In this document: piece by piece, positions 23,191 to 33,576 of the stretch
Layout of the letters: every line of letters starts with the position of its first letter
How positions within the stretch are numbered: position 1 is the first letter of the stretch
Source of the DNA: Arachis hypogaea
Taxonomy: Eukaryota > Streptophyta > Magnoliopsida > Fabales > Fabaceae
Reading direction: 5' to 3'
DNA length: 64,000 bases
NCBI RefSeq assembly: GCF_003086295.3
Contig: NC_092054.1
Coordinates: 52,621,353 to 52,685,352, forward strand
Program-made: the position numbers and the translations under genes
Notes under the pieces: generated by a model
Seen by the model: the letters and a program-made list of their open reading frames with translations, nothing else
The model's database searches: none
What the model was told of the DNA's origin: nothing

Positions 23191-24695
23191 GGGACTAAAA
23201 TCCCAAAGTGGTCCTGAGATTGGGCGAGTTATCTATAATCGCCCTTGACTTTTAAAATTTTTTAATAGTATCCCTCACATTCAGCTCCGAGATCCATAGT
23301 TGTCCTGTGACCCTTTCCGGCGCACAGTCAACAAACGGAGTAATGATCTGGCACCTCTCATGCCATGCTGGAGCCAGTAACGACTAACTGACGTGGCAAA
23401 TCTTAATTTTCTACCCAATGTGGTTCTGGTCCCATTAAAACCCTAAAAACTAAGAATGATTATTATATGTAGTATCTCTTTTTCTCTTCTCCTTCGTCCC
23501 ATAATTGTGGTTCACCATTGTGATTTAACAGAGATTCCATTGATGCACTGAAGCAATGTTTGGAGGTAAAGGGCAAGCCAGTGACTATTTAGCTAAGCAT
23601 AAATGCCCTTTATCTCAATCTACTCATTCTATTGATATAATATATAATGCTAAAAATATAAAGAAAAAAATCTTGGACAAATGATAAATATTCACAAGTG
23701 AATTTCAATTCTAATTTTCAAACATGCAATCCAGACCACTGTGCTAGATTGATAATAGGAACAGAAGAATAATTAATACCTGGTTCTTCCTCCTACCAAG
23801 TGGGTGATTAAACTTGCAATTGAATCCAAATTTGCAAATTCCAGTTTTAAGATAGAAAGCACAATCTTCAGCATCAGGCCTCAGTAGATATTGCTGTTGA
23901 ACTCTACCACTGTTTCTATCTTTCTTCTTCTCCACTTCTTCATCACATTCGACTTCAACTTCATCATCACCATTACCATCACCATTAACATCAAAATCTC
24001 CACTTACCTTATCAACCTCACTCTCTTTCACATTCTCATTCCAGCCATAACCCTCATCATCATCCCAACCATCATTATCATCACTCTCTTATGCTTCACC
24101 TGTTTCCGGGGCACAACCACCTTCACCACCCAATTCCTCACCACCATATTCTCCACTACCAGCTACAAAGTCCGAATCTTTTTTCTCATTTTCAGCTACC
24201 ATTTCATCCTCATTCTTCAAATTTAACTTTTTGTGGAACTCTGCACCAAGTTCATCACGAGTTTCATCCTGCAACCCCAAATTTTCACTGAGATCTGGCT
24301 CTGACAGGTAGATTTTATTATGTGGAAAGCACATTTGCACATGTCAATAGAATCTCCGTTAAATCACAATGGTGGACCACAATTATGGGACAACGGAGAA
24401 GGGAAGAAGAGATACTACATATAATAATTATTTTTAGCTTTTAGGATTTTAATGGGACCAGGACCACATTGGGTAGAAAATTAAGATTTGCCACGTCAGC
24501 TAGCCGTTGCTGGCTCCAGCATGGCATGGGAGGTACCAGATCATTATTCCATTTGTTGACTATGTGCCGGAAAGGGTCGCAGGATAATTATGGATCTCGG
24601 AGCTGAATGTGAGGGATGCTATTAGAGAATTTTAAAAGTCAAAGACGATTATGGATAACTCGCCCAATCTCAAAGACCACTTTAAGATTTTAGTC
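23191..24695. mobile_element. Pack-MULE-like element with long TIRs and a captured CCCH gene fragment
   Basis: Inverted arms of about 350 bp (23191-23545 and 24345-24695) match closely over features such as GATTGGGCGAGTTAT, CATTCAGCTCCGAGATCCAT and GACGTGGCAAATCTTAATTTTC. They enclose about 800 bp of genic sequence. The flanks carry GGTTAAAC (23183-23190 and 24696-24703), extendable to 9 bp with one mismatch. Long TIRs, 8-9 bp TSD and a captured exon with a splice donor fit a Mutator-like Pack-MULE. No transposase is present. Confidence 0.78.
23780..24343 (-). pseudogene. Captured fragment of a CCCH zinc-finger protein gene
   Basis: Minus strand: an acidic leader (SEPDLSENLGLQDETRDELGAEFHKKL, then [19 protein letters not shown]) leads to [22 protein letters not shown] and [14 protein letters not shown]. 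The cysteines and histidine have C-x8-C-x5-C-x3-H spacing, the CCCH finger of plant RNA/DNA-binding proteins. A GT donor (GTATTA) directly follows the NQ codons at 23780, so the capture included intron sequence. An in-frame TAA near 24087 breaks the acidic part. No start codon or further fingers are present, so this is a partial copy of a gene located elsewhere. Confidence 0.8.
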
Positions 24696-24901
24696 GGTTA
24701 AACAGTTTAAAATGTGTATAAGAATACGTTACTGTTAGGGAACACACAATTTACTAACTCGCCCAAATATGAAATATCATTCATGATCATGACTTAAATT
24801 AGGTTTTAGTTTTTTTTAATCAAATTAATTACTAACTTTTTTATTATTTAAAATATTTTCATCTTGACGCTCATGAGAGAAGGTAATCATGTCTAGTTGT
24901 C

Positions 24902-24904
<3 letters not shown>

Positions 24905-24951
<47 letters not shown>
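24905..24951. repeat. (TA)n microsatellite
   Basis: Uninterrupted TA dinucleotides of about 46 bp at the left edge of the next inverted-repeat element. Confidence 0.95.
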
Positions 24952-24955
<4 letters not shown>

Positions 24956-25159
24956 GTAAACTACCATTTCTACTCATAAAAATTGAAAACGCTGACATAT
25001 CTATCCATAGAAAACAAAAATTATCATTTGTACCCATAAAAAATGGTTTTTACAAGCAAAATTATCCAAACTCTAAAAAATTAAATAAAATTCCTAAACT
25101 ACCCTTCTCTCCACCACTACCACTATCATCTCCTCCCCCTCCCCCCTCTTCCTTTCTCT

Positions 25160-25420
25160 CTCTCTCAATGTTCTGAGTGACCCAATTCCAACATCAACCA
25201 CATTATCGCTCAATACCACCGTCTCACCCTCCTCCTCAGCCGTCACCCTAACCCTTTCGGCTGCACACTCCTCCATCGATGTCGATCGCGATTCAACAGC
25301 ACCACCACCACCATCACCATCAGTCATCACTGCCGTTAACTTCACCACCTGAATGGATTGGGTTTTCTCTGCACACACACATTCAAAGGCTGCGACTTTT
25401 TTAAGGGTTAATCGAAAACA
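25160..25420. other. Further captured, unidentified segment
   Basis: GC-rich interior sequence next to the GH17-like piece. A minus-strand frame is open (VTAEEEGETVVLSDNVVDVG), but I do not recognise it. It may be a third captured fragment. Confidence 0.35.
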
Positions 25421-25424
25421 CTCA

Positions 25425-25640
25425 TCAGCAAGGTTAAGATCTATGACTCTAACCCTGAATCCTCCAAGCTTTTGCCATTGATTTCATTGTCTCCCTCGAG
25501 AACTCCCGCGTCGCCAACATCAGCTCCGACATCTCCACTGCACACTCCTGGCTCTCCATCCGCATCCTCCCCTTCCTGCCCGCCATCTCCGTCACCGCCA
25601 TCAATGTCGGCAACGAGTACCTCACCACCACCGTTGACAC
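25425..25640 (+). pseudogene. Captured beta-1,3-glucanase-like (GH17) fragment
   Basis: Plus strand, with one frame change: KVKIYDSNPESSKLL, then FAIDFIVSLENSRVANISSD, ISTAHSWLSIRILPFLPAIS and VTAINVGNEYLTTT. The order VK(L/I)YD, a middle W, FLPA and VGNE is that of the N-terminal half of plant GH17 glucan endo-1,3-beta-glucosidases. The catalytic region after VGNE is absent. The family call is from memory of the motif order, so it is moderate. It sits head to head with the MYB fragment inside the same inverted repeats. Confidence 0.55.
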
Positions 25641-25669
25641 AAGTATGGCGGCGCCGGCGCTAACGAAAC

Positions 25670-25930
25670 ATTTGAGTGGCTGCGCGAAGTGAGGATCGTC
25701 GATGGGGTCCATGGAGGCGCACTTGCGTTTGAGGGTGGAGTTCCAGTGGTTCTTAATGGCATTGTCGGTTCTGCCGAAAAAGAGTCAGGCTATGATGGCC
25801 CACTTGTTGCCAAACCGAGCGTGAGCTCTAATTATGGTGCCATCCTCTTCGGAGGGTGAAAGCCCGATGCCCCACCTGTGGGGAGAGCTGGTTGCACCGT
25901 CGGAACCTGCAAGATTTGTCCTAGCGGAAC
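25670..25930 (-). pseudogene. Captured R2R3-MYB fragment (R3 repeat)
   Basis: Minus strand: GKSCRFRRCNQLSPQVGHRAF, then after a frame change SEEDGTIIRAHARFGNKWAI and FGRTDNAIKNHWNSTLKRK. This is the end of R2 and the whole R3 repeat of an R2R3-MYB of the MYB44/MYB73 type (the NAIKNHWNSTLKRK signature). One in-frame stop replaces the Arg/Leu after AIIA. Only part of the DNA-binding domain is present, with no activation region. It is a transduplicated fragment within the 24953-26137 element. Confidence 0.82.
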
Positions 25931-26139
25931 ATTGAGAGAGAGGGAGAGAGGAGGGGGGAGGAGATGATAGTGGTAGTGGTGGAGAGAATGGTAGTTTAAG
26001 GATTTTATTTAATTTTTTAGGGTTTAAATAATTTTGCTTGTAAAAATCATTTTTTATGGGTACAAATGGTAATTTTTATTTTCTATAGGTAGATATGTCA
26101 GTGTTTTTAACTTTATTGGGTAGAAATGGTAGTTTATTC

Positions 26140-26915
26140 TTTTTTTTTAACTAAAGATAGAGAGACTCAAACTCACAATCTATAGGTGAGTATGAAGAGA
26201 CTATGTCGTTTGAGTTATAACTCATTAACTAGTTGTCTACTATATACAATAGAGTTTAAAAGGTATTTAGATATTTTTTAATCAAATTACGCATTTTTAA
26301 CAATATTAATATGAAATAGGGTGAAAAGAAATTATTTAGCATAGAATTCAATTAGGAAGATAAATTATGAAGTACGGATATTTTGTTGAATTTATTAGAT
26401 ATATTTTAGACATGATAATTATTGACATTCGTCTGACACGTGTATCTGCTGTGTTTAAATGTGTCTTGATAAAAATTTTTTTTCTCTTGACATATTTGGA
26501 TACACTTAAATACCATTACATGTCAATATGTTCAATCTTATTCTTAACATATATTTGATAAGATTTTAAAATTTATGTGTCAGTGAATTCATATCGTGTT
26601 GTGTCTCATGTCCGTAAATCATAAAAAGTAAGTATCAATTAATTTTTTAAATACTTTTTATTCTAAATTTAAAATTTAAAATTTAAAATTCTAAATACTA
26701 AATCATGATTATAAATGGTCTAAAAAATATGATTAATAATCTTACAATAGAAAATTAATTAATATTAATCAATTGAAAGTTAATTTTCTATACTTATATT
26801 TTAATCTTATCTTATTTTATAAATTTTTTTTATTTTTTTTAAGTTAAAATGCATGCCTAAGTTTTCTTATTTTAATAAATAGCATTTATTTGTATTTTTT
26901 GGGCCAATTTACAAT
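26140..26915. other. AT-rich spacer
   Basis: No gene, repeat or site that I can support other than the flanking 18-bp direct repeat at 26229-26246. Confidence 0.4.
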
Positions 26916-26919
26916 TTTT

Positions 26920-27150
26920 TGGTTCATAAGATTCAGAAATTTTTATCTCGTCTTTGGCTTGTTCACGTTAAATGGGTGTCCCGAGAAGCCAATATAGTTG
27001 CGAATTAGATGGCTAAATATGATGTCAAGAGTAACTCTAATCATGTTAATTGGTCTGAGCCTGATGTTGATCTCCAATAAATTATCCGCTCGAATTTAGA
27101 ATAGTTTTTACTTTGTTTTTTTCTTTGTTTAGACACAAAAAAAAATTGCG
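26920..27150 (+). pseudogene. 3' remnant of a LINE (RNase H end and A-rich tail)
   Basis: Plus strand translation VHKIQKFLSRLWLVHVKWVSREANIVAN, stop, MAKYDVKSNSNHVNWSEPDVDLQ matches the C-terminal end of the RVT_3 RNase H domain of plant LINEs (the vpREAN.vAd.lA pattern). It ends in an A-rich tail at about 27137. It is a 5'-truncated LINE insertion. Confidence 0.65.
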
Positions 27151-27194
27151 TAATTACAGCATTTTAATATTCGTTACATATAACTGCATTTTAT

Positions 27195-27330
27195 TTATTA
27201 TATAAATTGCTACAAGTCGTAGCGGTTTAAATAAATACATGTAATTTGCTATAACACATCGCAAATTACGAAGGAACACATATATAGCATAAATTACTAT
27301 GACTTGTAGCGATTTATGGATGACACGAGA
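27195..27330. repeat. Cluster of three short inverted repeats
   Basis: GCTACAAGTCGTAGC (about 27209), GTAATTTGC...GCAAATTAC with an 11-nt loop (about 27241-27269), and an imperfect AAATTACTA...TAGCGATTT (about 27291). The three share a TTGCTA/TAGCAA theme. Confidence 0.45.
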
Positions 27331-27486
27331 AACAAGAATTAATTATGACTACACATAGTGGTATACGAAAAAACTACAATAACAATAATCCATTATTCCA
27401 TTATTCGGTGTTTAGTGCTAGACTCGTGTCAAGCAAATTTATGGAAGGCTTATTTTTGGTTTTTTATTTAATTTTTAAAATAATAA

Positions 27487-28816
27487 AATAGAGTAAATAG
27501 GCAAAATCGACCTTAAAAGATACCCTAATCTCTATTTTGGTCCTTGAAAGATAAAGTTAATCGAAATTGTTCCCGAAAGATACACAATTGGTCACGTTAA
27601 TCCTTCCGTCAATTGGATGATGACGTGGGGCTAATGTCACGTGTCACAAGATGATTAGTTGACGTGTCAGCTCAGTGACACCTGGCATGCCACGTGGCAC
27701 TTGACATGTAAAAAAGTTATTTATAATCAAAATAGTCCTTGAAAGTTCAGACGTAAGTTATTTTCATCCCTGAAATTTTAAAAATTAATCAAATTAGTCC
27801 TTATATAATTTTTTTTATTTTTTTTTGATAATAATATTTTTTTATGCTACTAATTTTAATAGAAATGTTTTGACAATCAAAAAATTAGTAATTGTTTTTT
27901 TCTTCTTAAAATTTTTTTCAATAAAATTATCTCTCTCCTTTAATTCTTGTCAAAATCTCTCTTATTCTTTTCTATTCTAAAATCTTTTTCTTACATTATT
28001 ACATTTTGGTGGAATATATATATATATACTCAAAATTAAAATGTAAGTATTTGTTAACCTAAACAAAAGTTATATACTCAAAATCAAAATTTATGTATGT
28101 TAACCTAAATGAAAGTAATACCGTAATGAAAAAAAAGATGTATAAAATTTTATTAACTTTGTTTAACATACATAAATTTTGATTTTGAGCATATAACTTT
28201 GTTTAGGTTAACAAATACATACATTTCAATTTTGAGTGTGTATATATATATATATACTAGCAATATGTAATAATGTAAGAAAAATGTTTTAAAATAGAAA
28301 AGAATAAGAGAGATTTTGACAAGAATTAAAGGAGAGAGATAATTTTATTGAAAAAATTTTTAAGAAGAAAAGATACAATTACTAATTTTTTTATTGTCAA
28401 TTACATTTCTATTAAAATTAGTAGTATAAAAAATAATTTAAATTTAATATTATCAAGAAAAAATAAAAAAATTATATAAGGACTAATTTGATCAATTTTT
28501 AAAATTTCAGGAATGAAAATGACTTACGTCTAAACTTTCAAGGACTATTTTGATTATTAATAACTTTTTTACATGTCAAGTGCCACGTGTCACTGAGTTG
28601 ACACGTCAACCAATCATCTTGTGACACGTGGCATTAGCCCCCCACATCATCATATGCCATGTGGCACTTAACGTGACACGTCATCATCCAACTGACGGAA
28701 GGACTAACGTGACCAATCGTGTATCTTTCGGGGACGATTTCGATTAACTTTATCTTTCGATGACCAAAATGGAGATCGGAGTATCTTTCAGGGACGATTT
28801 TGGCTATTTACTCTAA
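27487..28816. mobile_element. 1.33-kb near-perfect palindromic element
   Basis: Two arms of about 600 bp (27487-28105 and 28165-28816) are reverse complements along nearly their whole length, joined by a centre of some tens of bases. The ends read GAGTAAATAG...CTATTTACTC, flanked by AATAAAA-like direct repeats of 7-9 bp. The arms contain several CACGTG cores (GTCACGTGTCAC, GCCACGTGGCAC). There is no coding sequence. It is a foldback, Mutator-type non-autonomous element. Confidence 0.8.
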
Positions 28817-28819
28817 TAA

Positions 28820-30455
28820 AAGATATTATTAGTTTTGAGAATTATTATTTTGTATCAATTAGAATTAGGTATAAAAAGAGAAAAGATTCAGTCCTTCGAG
28901 CTCTCTTCTCTTCTTCTTTCTGATTCCGTATTTTTACATTTTTTACCATTTCATACTTATAAAACAACGTAGAAATGGTAATATTTTTTTTACGAAGATA
29001 AATTAGATATTATTATATCATTATAATTAATGTTAAAACTTAAAACATATATAATAATATTTTCACAAAAGAAAAACAATATCCATTATTTTTAGAAAAG
29101 TATTTAAAAATGTGATCTAAAATAATATGGATCAATTATGTCAGAAATTGTTTTACATATCACTTTCATTTCGGTGATGTATGTACAATTACGTAGGCTA
29201 AAAGAAAAATGTATTTATTGGTGGTGACAAAGACTTATCGCACTGAGCGAGAGCCTGACAGTCCTTTCTCGGCAATGACGAGAAGCTGGGGTGGCGACAC
29301 ACATTTTCTGCCTCGTCTATAAGAAAGTGAGATAGTTATACACATCTTTTATGCATGAAATGTAGTTGTTCTCCATTTCGTCACTCTGTATAAAATTCTT
29401 CCTTTTTCTTCTCATAGTTTTCAAAAACACTAAAAGTAGGAATGGTAGTGTAATACAATACAGTGAATTAAAAATTAGAGGCATTGAAAGTGAGAAATGA
29501 AGGAAAGAGTGAGTGTGGGTAAATTATTTGAAAAAAATAGTACAAAATTTAATTCTTTCAAAAAAAATATATTGTTGCACATCTAAAACATTCTTAATAA
29601 GTAAGTTATTATTTTATTAATTTATTTATATTAGTATATTTATTTTACTGTTACTGCTATTTTTAAGTTATTAATAATATTCTTATCATTTTAAATGTGA
29701 ATATAAATTAATTAGTAATGTTATTATTAAGATAATGATTCCTAAATGTTAATATTAGAATGTAAAATACAAAAAATATACATTAGTGATATAAAAATTA
29801 ATTTTTTGTATGTAAGTAGTAATTTTTAATATTTTTTATTGTTGATTATTATCTATAGTAATATAAATATGTGTAATAATTTGAGAATTATATATTATTA
29901 TTAAATTTAAAAATATGTGATGTCTTGTGTAATAATCTAAAAAAATAATAAATTATTATAAATTTAAAATATATGACGTTAATATTAATTTAACGAATTA
30001 TTAATGTTAGTACATATTTTAAATTAATATTATATATTAATATTTATATTTTATATTTATATTCATATTTTTTATTGTTCCAACTTATTATCGAATAAAG
30101 AAGTTATTGCATGTAGGATATTATTGTAGTAATGCTAAATATTATATATTAATAATGATATGTTAAATCAATATTATATTAGTATTTATATTCATATTAA
30201 CATTAGAGTATTTTATATATGCGAATATTTTTGTATTAATGCTAAGAATATGGTGTTAAATAAAATATGTAGGGTACGTACATAAATATATCATTAATAA
30301 ATATAGTATTATATTATAATAAGATTAGCACTAATAATATACGTAAGGTACATATATTATAAATAACATGTTACTTTATATATATACTAATTTTAATTAC
30401 GAATATAGGTTTTGTAAATTTTGTTGCATGTTAATTTAATTTTTTTATCTTTATT
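28820..30455. other. AT-rich spacer with a GC-richer hairpin pair near 29230-29300
   Basis: No gene. TATCGCACTGAGCGAGA and TTCTCGGCAATGACGAGAA (about 29236-29292) are short inverted repeats like those at 36640-36885. The rest is AT-rich with nothing visible. Confidence 0.4.
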
Positions 30456-30459
30456 TAAA

Positions 30460-32760
30460 TTTAGACGACGAGAATTTTAAGATTGAAAAAATTAATTCCA
30501 CCAGAACAGTATAGTCATGTGGTGACCAATGCATTACGAAAAAAATTGGTTTTTATCACATATCTCAAATAGGAATAGTGAAATGTAATTTAAATTTAAT
30601 GACATCATTAATAGATAAATGGTGGCCGGAGACACAAACATTTCATTTCTCAATCGGTGAATACACAATTATACTGAAAGATGTAGCACACATCTATAGT
30701 TTTCTGACCAATGGTCATGCCGTAAGTCGAAGAACGAACAGTAGTTTTGCTCACTTGGTCGACAAATGCGTGGCCAACTTCGAGATACCACCGACCGAAA
30801 ATGATCATATATCTAGTGCGATCAAGTTGTCCTGTATCAGGAATATCTGTGATGCGGAGGCATTAGATATTCCATAGTCAGTGCAACACTACGTCCGATG
30901 TCACGTATTTTGCTTCACCGGGACCACTTTATTTCCTGACAAGATGATGTCGATGTTGAGTTGCAAGTACTTGCCATTGTTGAGAATTTTTTCACAAATC
31001 AGGTCTTACAGTTGGGGATCGGCATGTTTAGCATATCTATATAAGTCCTTGTGTCGGGTCTCACATTATGATACGAAGGAGATGGATAGTCCACTAGTAC
31101 TGTTGTATGTCTGGGCATGTGAGTGAATGCCTTGGCTAGCTCCGATTCTCGCACTCGTTCCTCCAGGTGGAGTCTTTGCATTAGCACAAAGGTAAAATCG
31201 TATTTTCACGTGTAAGATAGAATTGTATATCATTATGTTAAGTCAATTTTACTATGTTTCTAATTGGATAGTTTAAAATTTTCAAATGAAACAATTGGAG
31301 GCAACACCAGAACCATAGAGCAATGAAGGTAGCACATCTTAGGCAGATGCTTGATGATATGCAACCAGACCAGGTAATAACTAGAAAAATTGTTTTATAA
31401 TGACAATTATTATCCTTGTTGTTGTTACCATCTGCTCTATTTGATGGAACATTGTATTGCAATTTCAGTGGCTTCTGTATGTCCATAACAACCACAACGT
31501 GCCACACGATGTATACGGTCATCACGAGATATGGACCATTGTTGGCCCCTTAATTGACTTTGAGACCGTAGAATGGGACTTAGCTGATCGAATTCGTCGG
31601 CAATTTGGCTATTCACAACCTCTACTAGGTCTGGAAAAGAGTTTGGAGAAGCATCACAACGTCAGGTTGTATGGTGAACAGAATATGAATTGGAGAGAGT
31701 TCCATAGCGAATGGTTTAGTAGGTGGGAACTAAATCGAACCAGTATACTATTGATGGTTTTTACGTAGATCCTTATTTACCTACGGTTGAGTACACTAAT
31801 TGGTATAAGAGAGAGTTTGGTGGTCATTTGACTATATGCGACAAAGTTTGGATCAATCTGTTTGATGTACAACAACCACCCCGCCACGACAGCCACCACC
31901 ACTACAATATCCACCGCACCCACAGTATCCATCTCCACTAAAGTATCCACCTCCGCCACCACAACATGAACACCTCAGCCACCATAGTATCGACCTCTAC
32001 CATAGTATCCACCTTCGCCACCATATTATCCACCTTGACGACAGTATCCACCTCCACCATAGTATCCACTTCCACCACCATATTATGTGCCACACTATCT
32101 TCCACCGCCACCCTATTATCCACCTCAACCACTTCATTCACAACAACAAGAATGGAATGTTGGAAGTTCTTAAGTATCTCAGTTGTTTGAGTTGGGACCA
32201 AACCAATTTCGATTTCCATTTTGGAATCCTGCCACGCCGGTGACAAGCAGTGCTCAGCAATAACAACCACAGCCTAATGAGGAATCACATGCAGGTTTCA
32301 TTTGAAGTCAAGTAGAACCTAGTCGATGCGTGGGCTTGTCATGGTCCTAGCCATGGTGGCAAGTCTCTTGCACGAATGTCTAAGATTCCAAGAGTAGTTG
32401 CCCTGACGTTAGCTTCGACTACACGTATGAGAGGGCTGATACACGCTTGAGCGAACAAGCTTGGCAAATGCGCAGCAAAGACACATGTACCTACCGACTC
32501 TGACGAAGAAGATGAGGAGGGATTGGAGGATGCAAGAATGGTTGATGATGACGACAGTGATGATGATGATGACTCACCCCATGGTAGTGCAGACGGCCTC
32601 TAACAGTGCGATAGTGGGCATGAGAGGGCGTATTTTCTCTGGACTCATGTAGCACCACCGGATAAACTCAGCCCATTGCCTTTCATGAAGATGCTTAAGA
32701 AGAGAAAGAAGTTTGTTACAGGTGGACCAAGTTGGCTAGGGAAAAGGAAGAAAAAAATGA
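30460..32760 (+). pseudogene. Plant mobile domain (PMD) protein pseudogene
   Basis: Plus strand pieces read LMTSLIDKWWPETQTFHFSIGEYTIILKDV, then HYVRCHVFCFTGTTLFPDKM and SWGSACLAYLYKSLCRVSHY, then MPWLAPILAPLVPPGG. After two plausible introns (donors GTAAAATC near 31191 and GTAATAAC near 31374; acceptor TTTCAG before TGGCTTC near 31471) follows the C-terminal PMD end with WTIVGPLIDFETVEWDLADRI. This is the plant mobile domain, shared by MAIN/MAIL1-type proteins and the 'protein phosphatase 7 long form homolog' family. TAG after ALDIP (about 30876) and TGA after VWACE (about 31125) kill it. A proline/tyrosine-rich tail follows. It is convergent with the MULE transposase at 33577-36000. Confidence 0.85.
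31870..32150 (+). repeat. Degenerate tandem repeat, PMD gene 3' part
   Basis: Irregular units of about 15-33 bp based on CCACCATAGTATCCACCT. In one frame they encode a P/Y/Q-rich tract, and they match the low-complexity tail common in PMD-type transposon proteins. Confidence 0.7.
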
Positions 32761-33111
32761 ACTCTACGTAATGTTTTAGTTTAGCGTACTCGTAGGTAGG
32801 AACTCCGATGTGTATGTTCTGACGTGTATTTATTTTTTTGTGCTAAACACCTTTGGTACCAACTACCTCATGTATTATGCAATGTAATTTTTCATAGTTA
32901 ATTGTTCAATTTCATAATTTTTTATAGTTGACCGTTTGAATTTATTTTCTTAAGTTTTGTTACATTTTTAATCCCCTCACAACAATAGCCTAACAAAAAC
33001 CACAACATTACTTCAAAGACAAATTTAACATATGAATTAATCATATAAACCTGCACCACTTTAACAATTTGATTTTAATGCAATCACAACATAACTAACT
33101 ATGGCACAGGA

Positions 33112-33576
33112 TGTAAGGTCCCACATCGATTGGGGAGGGGAACGAAGCATGCCTTATAAGGGTGTGGATACCTCTCTCTAGCATGACGCGTTTTGACGTG
33201 TGAGTGTGGAGGGGGGCTTCGGCTATCATCCCTATCGTCAAAGGAAAAATCATGAGACCTTGTGTGCTAAAGCGGACAATATTGTGCTAGCGGGTAGTCT
33301 GGGCTGTTACAGATAGTATCAGAGTCGGAGCCCGGATCAATGTGCCAGCGACGGCGCTGGGCTCCCTTAGGGGGGCGGATTGTAAGGTCCCACATCAGTT
33401 GGGGAGGGGAACGAAACATGCCTTATAAGGGTGTGGATACCTCTCCCTAGCATGACGCGTTTTGAAGAGTGAGTGTGGGGGCTTCGACTATCATCCCTAT
33501 CGTCAAAGACAAAACTGTGAGGCCTTGTGTACCAAAGCAGACAATATCGTGCTAGCGGGTGGTCTGGGCTGTTACA
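33112..33576 (+). mobile_element. Complete TRIM retrotransposon
   Basis: Two direct LTRs, 33112-33311 (200 bp) and 33381-33576 (196 bp), begin TGTAAGGTCCCACATC and end GGGCTGTTACA. After LTR1 comes TAGTATCAGAGTCGG (33314 on), close to the TGGTATCAGAGC primer site for initiator tRNA-Met. A GGGGGGCGGA purine tract precedes LTR2. The internal region is only 69 bp and noncoding. A perfect 5-bp TSD CAGGA (33107-33111 and 33577-33581) proves transposition as a unit. It disrupts the 3' end of the MULE transposase gene. Confidence 0.93.

Larger units (their letters stand above)
24953..26137. mobile_element. Inverted-repeat element with two captured gene fragments
   Basis: Arms of about 190-200 bp: left 24953-25145 (AGTAAACTACCATTTCTAC, ACATATCTATCC, CCACTACCACTATCATCTCC) and right 25950-26137 (the reverse complements). 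The roughly 800-bp interior carries unrelated genic pieces in opposite orientations. It has no transposase. The structure is Pack-MULE-like; a confident TSD was not seen. An 18-bp direct repeat CTAGTTGTCTACTATATA flanks a slightly larger interval (24893-24910 and 26229-26246). Confidence 0.72.

Noticed and set aside
24091..24291. His/Pro-rich plus-strand open frame opposite the CCCH fragment
   Set aside because: Antisense shadow of the acidic segment of the captured CCCH gene.
32461..32652. Separate 63-aa plus-strand gene
   Set aside because: It is low-complexity sequence in the decayed 3' part of the PMD pseudogene.
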